A DNA stretch of 64,000 nucleotides, taken from Acytostelium subglobosum LB1 (Eukaryota > Evosea > Eumycetozoa > Acytosteliales > Acytosteliaceae). The stretch lies in the NCBI RefSeq assembly GCF_000787575.1, contig NW_012236520.1, positions 620,001 through 684,000 on the forward strand, read 5' to 3'. Positions 58,428 to 64,000 of the stretch are shown one piece after another; position 1 is the stretch's first letter, and the number at the start of each line of letters is the position of its first letter. The notes below the pieces were generated by a model. That model had not been told where the DNA came from and ran no database searches. It was given only the letters and a program-made list of their open reading frames with translations. Position numbers and translations under genes: made by a program.

Positions 58428-59788
58428 TCAATGACTGTTCAATGACTCTGAAATACTGTTGCTGCTGCTGAGTGTTGTCGATGGTGATGATAGTGTGGAA
58501 GGTTGTGAGGAGAGGGATGGGGATGTCAAGGGACTTGATGACAATGATGAATGTGATGATAATGATTGTTGTTGATGTTGCTGTTGTTGTTGCTGTTGCT
58601 TTGTTGTTGTTCTTCTCTTGATAGGTTTACCCTGTTGTTGTTGCTTATGTTGACTACTTTGCAATGTTGGCGAACTCGATGATAACAATGGCATTAAAGG
58701 TGATGATGATCCACCACCTGTTATCTGATGTTGTTGCTGTTGCTGTTGCTGATGAGACATGTTTGGCGATTGATACAGAGTGGAGTTTGATACGGCTGGA
58801 TGCAGGAATGAGAACAATGGGAATTGTATCCTGTTTGGTGTGACCAACTTCTGGTTCAACGTCTTGACGATCAGATTCTGCAGGAATTGTCCCAACTTGC
58901 CAGGCTCCTTCAACACTGTCTCGTGACCCATCTTTGTAACCATTCTCAATGTAAGTGTTGGTGATTCCTTCAAGTACACTGAGCATTGTGGATTGGTATG
59001 ATTAGGGATGTATAGAACGAACTAAATGATTGAATGAGTGAGTATGATTGATTGATCGAATGATTGAGTGACAACATACATTGCCTGTGAACTGTTTGAT
59101 TGATATCTTGGTCTTGACTGGTAGACAGGCCATGTGCTTCTGTGGCCAATTGAGCCAGAGTTCAGATGATGCTGTTACTGATGCGTCGCCAGAGTAGATG
59201 AGGTCAAACTCAAACACATTGACTGATGCATTGACTGGTGATATCAACTTGACTGTACCAATCTCTGGTGTTGTCGATCCGATATTTACATCCGAGAATG
59301 ATAAGTTTCCCTATAATGCGTGCGTTAGAGAGTCACGATCAATCAATCATATGAATGAACGAATGACTTACAATAAAGTCAGGCTTTGACTCATCCTCGG
59401 CAAGGTTGTTGAGGAAGGTGTAAAGTGAGTGAGTGAAGCGCTGTGAGTGGTTGACCTCTTGGAGCAGTCGCTTGGTGATGAAGTTGATCCACTTGCATGT
59501 CTCGATGGAGGTGGGTGGAGTGTCCTTGCCAATGGAGAAGTCGAGTGGCTCAAGGGTGGGCGCAGACGATGCAAACAACAATGAGTTCTTCTTCTTCTGT
59601 CCCATCGAATGCTGTAATTGTTGCTGCTGTTGTTGTTGCATCTTTTGTTGTTGTTGTTGTTGTCTCTTCTTTTGTACCTTTGCAGGATCGACTCGTTTAG
59701 ACAACAATCTAAACATAACATATAATATTGATACTGTAGAGAATATTATACCAGACAAGAAGCCGAGTAATACATAGTAGTATGACAT
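58428..59788 (-). CDS. SMP-domain lipid-transfer protein (Mmm1-like)
   Basis: Exons 59788-59372, 59310-59080 and 59021-58428 join in phase 0, 413 residues. One N-terminal membrane helix (VLLGFLSGIIFSTVSILYVMF) is followed by a Gln-rich linker and an SMP domain: ETCKWINFITKRLLQE, LISPVNASVNVFEFDLIYSG, LWLNWPQKHMACLPVKTKIS, FTGNFVLYIPN and KLGQFLQNLIVKTLNQ. SMP domains are hydrophobic tubes that carry glycerophospholipids at membrane contacts. An N-terminal anchor plus a lone SMP with no C2 domain fits Mmm1 of the ER-mitochondria ERMES complex best; TEX2/NVJ2-type proteins are the alternative. The C-terminal ~110 residues are Gln/Ser low complexity. Confidence 0.82.
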
Positions 59789-60065
59789 CTTATATTATAC
59801 TATACTATACTATATCTTTATAAGTATGATTGGTTGATTGATTGATTATGACAATGAAAGTGACGAATGATTCGATGCTTTGGAAATTCGTACCAAATTT
59901 TACAAAGTTAAATTCCAACTTCGATATTATAAGTATGCTCAGAAACAGCAACAGACAACATAGCAACAGCCAATCATTCCCTGGCATTACCCCAATACAC
60001 CTCTCCAACAGCAATCTGATTGTATTGAACATATACAGAATCTATCATATGAATTCCACCAAACC

Positions 60066-61734
60066 ATGACAGATATATATATACATGCGATCATCATCGA
60101 GAGACTTCTGCATCCATACTTCTCGAACAACTTGGTCAGGTTTGAAAGTGCAAACTATAATGTCGAGAGGACTGTTTATGTCGGGGAACTAATGTGCTCC
60201 GTCCTGGCTTCTTATCATACATTGTTCAATGCAATGCTCCGCCTATCTCTGGTGTCATGGCGCTGGCTCCGTCTGGTGTCGCGCTTCTTTAGCAATCACA
60301 TCGCCATCACAGTGTCGAACGATATCTGCTACATGTCCCTCTCACACCTTTCAAACGACCGCAAATCTTTCACTCGATGGTCTACTTTGGTAGTGCACCG
60401 GAGTCGTTCGTCATACCATCATCAGTGTTATCGACCGATGGCAGGGTCGCACCGGGGAGATATAGCCTGCTCCAGCCTACCTCAACTAGACGTATCAGCT
60501 TGGTTCTGAAGAAGTATCACGATGATATAGACCGTATCATCAGTTTCTTCCCATCAGTTGAGAGGCTGGATGTCTACACCAACTACTCTTGCATCGACAG
60601 TGTTAGCAAGTACGTTATACAGTTCAAGACATTGAATCTCGAGGCAGTGGCAACACTCACTACCTTCTTTGACTGGAATGATCAGGTCGAGTTTCTGGGT
60701 GAGTGTAGGAAACAAACTCCCCAACAGCTAGTCCAACAACAAAGGCTGTTTCTACAACAACGTGGAGACAGCATATCCCCCACCACCTCATATCTTTATC
60801 ACAGTGCACACCTCGTTCTTCCGAGTTGTTGTCCATACATTCCAGCCTATGCTCATCATGCTCATCATGAGCATTCAATTCAGCACAGAAGCTCTCAATC
60901 ACACTAATGGACTATGATTACTGCCAGATGTATCAAGAGTTCACACCCTTTCACTACCCCAGTCTGCATGCTGACATTATTAGTATTGGCAATAGTCTCG
61001 AGGCAATCGACCTGGGTAAGCACTCTGTCGACCCACCGACACTAACCAACATCGTTAGACAAAGTACCAATATCAAATCGATAGTTGCCATGTTGGACTT
61101 TGGTCAGAGCACAAGCCATTCTGGAATTGATGGCGAGACCAACATTGAAAGACCTGATCGTCAACTCGAATATGAAGCTCTGTGTATGGCCATTATGACC
61201 TCACCTCGACTTAAGAAGTTGACTTTGCGGAGTCAAAAAGACTATTATACACAAGACATCGTGCTGCCTCACGACTTTAACAAGTTTCAATCAATGTTTG
61301 TCATGGCATTGGACAATGCGAGTCTATCCTATTTACACCTGTACCAGCTCCCATTGGTAGATTCACGCTTCTTTAGTCGGATGTTGGAGCAGGGAAATAA
61401 GTCGTCAATCCGTACTCTCCTGCTCGAGAACTCAATCGATGGTTCCATAAATTGGAACCAGTTTGCCGACCTGCTATCGTCCACACAGACCTTGCACACA
61501 TTGGCCATTGTGGATCCTTGGACGATCAAAGATGTCATTGTCTCAGCGTTGTCCAATGGCAACTCTATCGACCACTTGTACTTCTCGTATGGCCATCTAC
61601 TTGAAAACCCGGCAACGCCAAATGAACATATTCATTACCTACATTGCGGATCCAGACCCAACGTATCTGACTCCATTCCAAACAAAGGAGAATACCCAGC
61701 ACTCCAAAGGATCAAATACTCATTCTTTCTCTGA
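60066..61734 (+). pseudogene. F-box-like family gene, interrupted frame
   Basis: Three consecutive plus-strand frames carry one continuous-looking protein: 60066 to about 60380 (F-box-like RLSLVSWRWLRLVSRFF), about 60377-60880 (VYFGSAPESFVIPSS, RIISFFPSVERLDVYTNY) and about 60880-61734 (LRR-like LKKLTLRSQKDY, LSYLHLYQLPLV, IRTLLLENSIDG). The phase changes twice with no convincing GT-AG pair at either place, so the gene is frameshifted, either truly or by sequencing error. Its plan resembles the intact F-box-like gene at 40621-42045. It ends cleanly at a TGA. If functional, it would be a substrate receptor of an SCF ligase. Confidence 0.5.
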
Positions 61735-61881
61735 CACAACAAAACCCACCTTTAGGTTACATTGTCAATCCAGAATTCAATGATAATGTGAACCTTTAAA
61801 GATAATATTTAGTATTTGTTCGTTTATTATGTCGAAATTGTCCAAAGGATATGATATATATATATTATTACTATTATTATA

Positions 61882-64000
61882 TTAATTTGGTCCTCCACCA
61901 GTATAGAGTGGATTGGTTCCTTGATTGGGATTGGGTTGATAGAGTGGATTGTCAGATGACACTGACATCTTATTCTGTTGACTCTGTTTCCATGCATCAT
62001 ATCCCTTAACTCCACCAAATGCTGCCAATGCAAGTGCTGCTATACATCCAATCACTATTCCTGCAATTGCCGCTGCGCCAACTGCCACTCCAGCCTTGAC
62101 TGCCGCAGGTTCTATTTGTTTGATTGATTGATTGATTGATCAATGTTAGTAAGATTGAGTGGGAGTGGAATGATTCCATACGTGATGGAATGAGTGAGTG
62201 AATGTGATACTTACGACACTTGAACGGCAGTGGATCGTAGTCACTGGACTGGCACTCTTGTTTGTCAAAGTTACAGACGGACTTCTGGCAGCTGGGGTTG
62301 TCGGGCACACAGGTCTTGTTGTATTGGATACATCCTCCGGCGCCAACATCACAGACGGCAGTGATACAGAAGTTGGGCGTGGTGCAGTTGAGTGGTTGTG
62401 TCTCACAAGTGCCAGTCTGTACATTACACTTGCCAAGATTACATGCGTCCTTGTCTTCACAGACGATCTCGACGTGTTGGCATCCACCGCGGGCCGCATC
62501 ACACTTGTCAACAGTACATGGATTGTTGTCGTCACAGTCGATTGGAGTATTGGCGCAGACGCCCTTGGAGCAGGTATCGGCCGTGCACGGGTTCTGGTCG
62601 TCACAGGACATGAGCGCGATGGTCACACACTCGCCAACAGTCTCATTGCACGTGGTCGAGAAACAAGGATCGGTGGACGAGCATTTCGGGATGAATGTGC
62701 AGTTGCCGTTGGCGTCACACGAGTCCTCCGTACACGAGTTGTGGTCGTCACACAACTTGGACTCGATACACTTGTCGGCATTGTTTGGATCGCATTCCAC
62801 TTTGGTACATAGGTCTTTGGCTACGCAACTCGATGAGTTGCCACAAGGCTTGCACAGTGGGATTGGCTCAAAAACGCAGTCGCCAGTCTTGACGTCACAC
62901 AGGTCGTTGGTGCACGGATCGCCGTCCACGCAGCGCTTCTGAATGTGGCGACAGCCGACACTATCATCACACAGGTCTTGAGTACAGGCGTTGGCGTCGT
63001 CACAGTCGCGCGCCTCATAGATACAGCTGTTATTAGAGATGGAGCAGCCAATCTTGGTCTTACACGTTGAGTTTGGACACAGGTCGATGAAAGTGCACCC
63101 ACCTGCACCCTCCGTACACTGGCCCTGCATACATGGCTTGATGCACACCTTGGGCTCCTGGAAACACTCACCCGTGGGCGAGTATATGTTACAGATGGAC
63201 TCGACACAGGCTGAGCCGCCAGCACACTCCTTGGGCTTGTGGATACACATGCTCTTTTGGAACTCGGTGGCGCCGGGTGGGAGTGGCGTGTTGGGTGGCG
63301 GACACATGTCGATCGTGCACGGGTTGTTGTCATTACAAATGTAGTCATTGCAGCAGTACGATCCATTGCCCTCGCAAATGCCACAGTAGTCGGTGTAGCC
63401 ACACTTGAGTTCCATCGAGGTCGAGATCATCATGTGTGATTGGGTGGTGTGTCGCTCGCAGTAAAAGAAGTCGAATGAGTGGTCCTGGCCCACGGTCAGT
63501 CCAGTGATATTGTCCAGGGACACGAGGCCTTCGGCCGGAAGATGAGGGCCACCAAGGTCCAGCACCAAGTTGCCGTCAATGTACAACCATACATCGTCGT
63601 CGCCAATGAATCTGAATATCTCGCCACCCTTGTAGGTGAAACGGGCGTGAAGCTCGAGACAGAAATGGAAGTTCTGGACGGCCCCGTCGGCGTCCTTGTA
63701 AAAGACGTGGTTGGGGTCAGCGCCTGGCGCGTCCCAGCCCAGGCCGTTGATCGGGAAGAAGTGGTCATCGCGGAAGTTGTAGATGTTGGGGTCGGTCAGG
63801 TTCTGGGTGAGGTTGAGCTTCATCTGGATTGGTATGTTGACGTTCTGCACATTGTTGAACCATGAGCCAAACGTCGTTTGATTGTGGATCACACCATAGG
63901 CCGACAGTTGATCGTCGCAACAATATACCGGTTTCCTATTGTTGCCTAGCAATCTCTTTACCAAGCTTGGAATTACAATATTAGGATTGTCCACTTCAAA
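61882..64000 (-). CDS. fibro-slime/prestalk-type membrane protein, N-terminus outside the window
   Basis: Exon 62111-61882 joins the exon ending at 62215, which is open past 64000, so the N-terminus is missing. The visible part begins inside a PA14/fibro-slime domain (FRDDHFFPINGLGWDAPG, GGEIFRFIGDDDVWLYIDG, LDLGGPHLPAEG). About a dozen slime-mould Cys repeats follow (CDDNNPCTVDKC, CDDQNPCTADTC). A membrane helix (AAAIAGIVIGCIAALALAAFGG) and a ~40-residue tail with two NPLY motifs (DNPLYQPNPNQGTNPLY) end it. Dictyostelium psi/prespore-inducing and related fibro-slime proteins share this plan. The NPxY pair is a phosphotyrosine-binding/talin-type docking signal, as in Sib adhesion proteins. 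It probably acts at the cell surface in adhesion or cell-type signalling. Confidence 0.9.

Noticed and set aside
62198-62942. Plus-strand frames of over 200 codons at the right end
   Set aside because: Antisense shadows of the Cys-repeat protein; the minus strand has the clear domain pattern.

Overview
The window looks like nuclear DNA of a dictyostelid social amoeba. It is AT-rich between genes, exons are richer in G+C, and introns are short (about 50-150 bp, GTAAGT/GTATGT to AG). Proteins carry long Gln, Ser/Thr and Asn tracts. Two family-level markers support this: a fibro-slime protein with slime-mould Cys repeats and an NPLY tail, and a LINE-type reverse transcriptase in the flanks of tRNA genes. 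The species cannot be fixed from sequence alone. Tetranucleotide CAAT/TTGA tracts are abundant in introns and spacers. Gene models were built by matching splice phases by eye; nearly all joins below keep frame.

Left part (1-20.8 kb): a PKA-like AGC kinase with a giant Gln-rich N-terminus; a large integrin-beta-like surface protein; UMP-CMP kinase; tRNA-Ala; a tandem AAA ATPase with a degenerate first ATPase domain; a small KEN-box/D-box protein; alpha-methylacyl-CoA racemase with a peroxisomal C-terminus; and an F-box/LRR protein.

Centre (21-37 kb): tRNA-Asp and tRNA-Leu face each other around LINE fragments, nested repeats and a 100-N gap. Then come three mitochondrial genes in a row (branched-chain E2, NOA1-type GTPase, ribosomal protein bL28), the NMD factor UPF2, the beta subunit of NAC, a ZNG1-type zinc GTPase chaperone and a YIPF1/2-type Golgi protein.

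Right part (40-64 kb): an F-box-like protein; a glutaredoxin-fold protein without the active-site Cys; the RFT1 flippase; a RasGAP-domain protein; an AIG1-type GTPase; a GATA factor with a short upstream reading frame; a decayed stretch; tRNA-Pro with a retrotransposed-looking insert bounded by a 15-bp direct repeat; a SUCO/SLP1-type SUN-domain protein; a Uma2-type (bacterial-style) nuclease-fold protein; an SMP-domain lipid-transfer protein; a broken F-box-like gene; and the C-terminal part of a fibro-slime/prestalk-type membrane protein that runs off the right edge.

Most genes are independent housekeeping or dictyostelid-family genes, with no operon-like system. The items most worth a second look are the Uma2 gene with an intron, the securin-like small protein, the upstream frame of the GATA factor, the tRNA-flank insertions, and two surface proteins of integrin-like flavour with contrasting cytoplasmic tails.
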